Assembly: GCF_000934765.1 (NCBI RefSeq)
Contig: NZ_JYNN01000010.1
Location: forward strand, 26,048 to 90,047
Source of the DNA: Thiomicrospira microaerophila
Lineage (GTDB): Bacteria > Pseudomonadota > Gammaproteobacteria > Thiomicrospirales > Thiomicrospiraceae
Direction of reading: 5' to 3'
Length of the DNA stretch: 64,000 nucleotides
Both the position numbers and the translations under genes were made by a program. The notes under the pieces are model-generated. The model did no database searches and was not told where the DNA came from. It saw only the letters and a program-made list of their open reading frames with translations. Below are positions 63,334-64,000 of this stretch, piece by piece. Positions within the stretch are counted from its first letter, which is position 1. Each line of letters starts with the position of its first letter.

Positions 63334-64000
63334 ATGAAAACCGCGTCATTTCAACCCAAATCCCAGTCAAGCAAAGCCGAAACCCAAGTGCACGACACGC
63401 CATGGAAAAATGCGTTAGATCGCTATTTCAAAGAAGGCATGCAACTGTTGTTTCCAACCGTCTACGATGCCATCAACTGGCAACAAGCGCCGGAGTTTTT
63501 AGACAAGGAACTGCAAAAAACCCTCGCCAAAGGTGAAAGACCAAAAACCGAAGCTGACAAACTGGTTAAAGTCCAACTCAACACCGGTGAAGAGAAATGG
63601 TTGCTGATTCATATTGAAGTCCAAGGCTCACCGCAAAAAGACTTTGCCGAACGAATGTTCCGCTACAACAGCCGCATCCGCGATCGATACAAAAAAGACG
63701 TGATCAGCTTAGCGGTACTCAGTGACACCAACCAACGTTTTCGACAGGATACCTATCGCTACAACGAACTGGGTTTTAAAATGACCATGCACTTTCCAAT
63801 CTGCAAACTGCTGGATTTTATCCCAAGGCGCGAAGAACTATTGGTGAGTGACAATGTGTTCGGCCTCATTGTGTTGGCGCAATTGGACGCCAAACAAATC
63901 AAAGACCCGCACCAGCGGATGAATGCCAAACTCAACCTAATCCGTGAGTTATTCAGGCGCGGATTAAACAAAGAGGACGTGATCCACCTGTTCAATCTAA
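63334..64000 (+). CDS. Rpn-family nuclease/transposase-like protein (cut by window end)
   Basis: The frame is open from ATG 63334 to the window edge (222 codons). WLLIHIEVQGSPQKDFAERMFRYNSRIRDRY followed by VISLAVLSD matches the PD-(D/E)XK core of the Rpn/PDDEXK_2 proteins, widespread multicopy genes linked to recombination. The E and Q of IEVQG are the expected catalytic-site residues. The GAGGG sequence before the ATG is a usable SD. The C-terminus lies outside. Confidence 0.8.
   Translation, partial: MKTASFQPKSQSSKAETQVHDTPWKNALDRYFKEGMQLLFPTVYDAINWQQAPEFLDKELQKTLAKGERPKTEADKLVKVQLNTGEEKWLLIHIEVQGSPQKDFAERMFRYNSRIRDRYKKDVISLAVLSDTNQRFRQDTYRYNELGFKMTMHFPICKLLDFIPRREELLVSDNVFGLIVLAQLDAKQIKDPHQRMNAKLNLIRELFRRGLNKEDVIHLFNL

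Overview
The window reads as a chromosome segment of a free-living gammaproteobacterium. Evidence: an Arg32-type elongation factor P beside EarP, the Lol lipoprotein pathway, a rimP-nusA-infB-rbfA-truB cluster, a FadL-type outer-membrane protein and an sdhCDAB operon. A Thiomicrospira/Hydrogenovibrio-like sulfur oxidiser is a guess from general resemblance; no marker in the window proves it.

Layout. 0-1.5 kb: trigger factor (cut by the window edge) and a small membrane protein. 1.6-24.1 kb: a defence island, almost entirely on the minus strand. In transcription order (right to left) it holds an SNF2-type helicase, a GmrSD-like DUF262/DUF1524 nuclease, a 57-codon stump of an adenine methylase, a 1759-aa DExH/DUF1998 helicase, a second SNF2-type helicase, a 1194-aa adenine methylase, a RES-domain NADase-type toxin, an internally deleted Abi_2 (AbiD/AbiF) gene, an HNH nuclease and a RecF-like ATPase. 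The block from the 1759-aa helicase to the Abi remnant has gene gaps of 0, 33, 0 and 0 nt, so it is one operon. It resembles class 1 DISARM with drmA and drmB fused and with toxin genes added downstream. Two copies of a roughly 117-bp small-RNA-like element (promoter, folded core, terminator) flank the HNH/ATPase pair, one of them tail-to-tail with the Abi remnant.

24-40 kb: housekeeping genes. These are yheS, lolD and lolC/E, a TRIC-family channel, a YaiI-like protein, rmlB, earP and efp (sugar donor pathway, EF-P rhamnosyltransferase and its target), gltX, an MscS channel, a fadL-like porin, an SDR epimerase, 5-formyl-THF cyclo-ligase and a cyclic-nucleotide-binding protein. 40-48 kb: truB, rbfA, infB, nusA, rimP, tRNA-Ser(UGA) and serS. 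48-52 kb: a signalling cluster of 7TM histidine kinase, OmpR-type regulator and a periplasmic-sensor protein with a degenerate GGDEF domain. 52-58 kb: crcB, rarA, lolA, ftsK, trxB. 58-63 kb: nth, DUF1841, sdhCDAB. The window ends inside an Rpn-type nuclease/transposase-like gene.

Across the whole window, including the island, the palindrome CCAGGCCTGG occurs at least 19 times, mostly inside genes and in all three reading frames relative to the coding sequence. This is a DNA-level signal not explained by protein coding. Several families of small palindromic intergenic repeats and a 167-bp MITE-like element fill the longer gaps.
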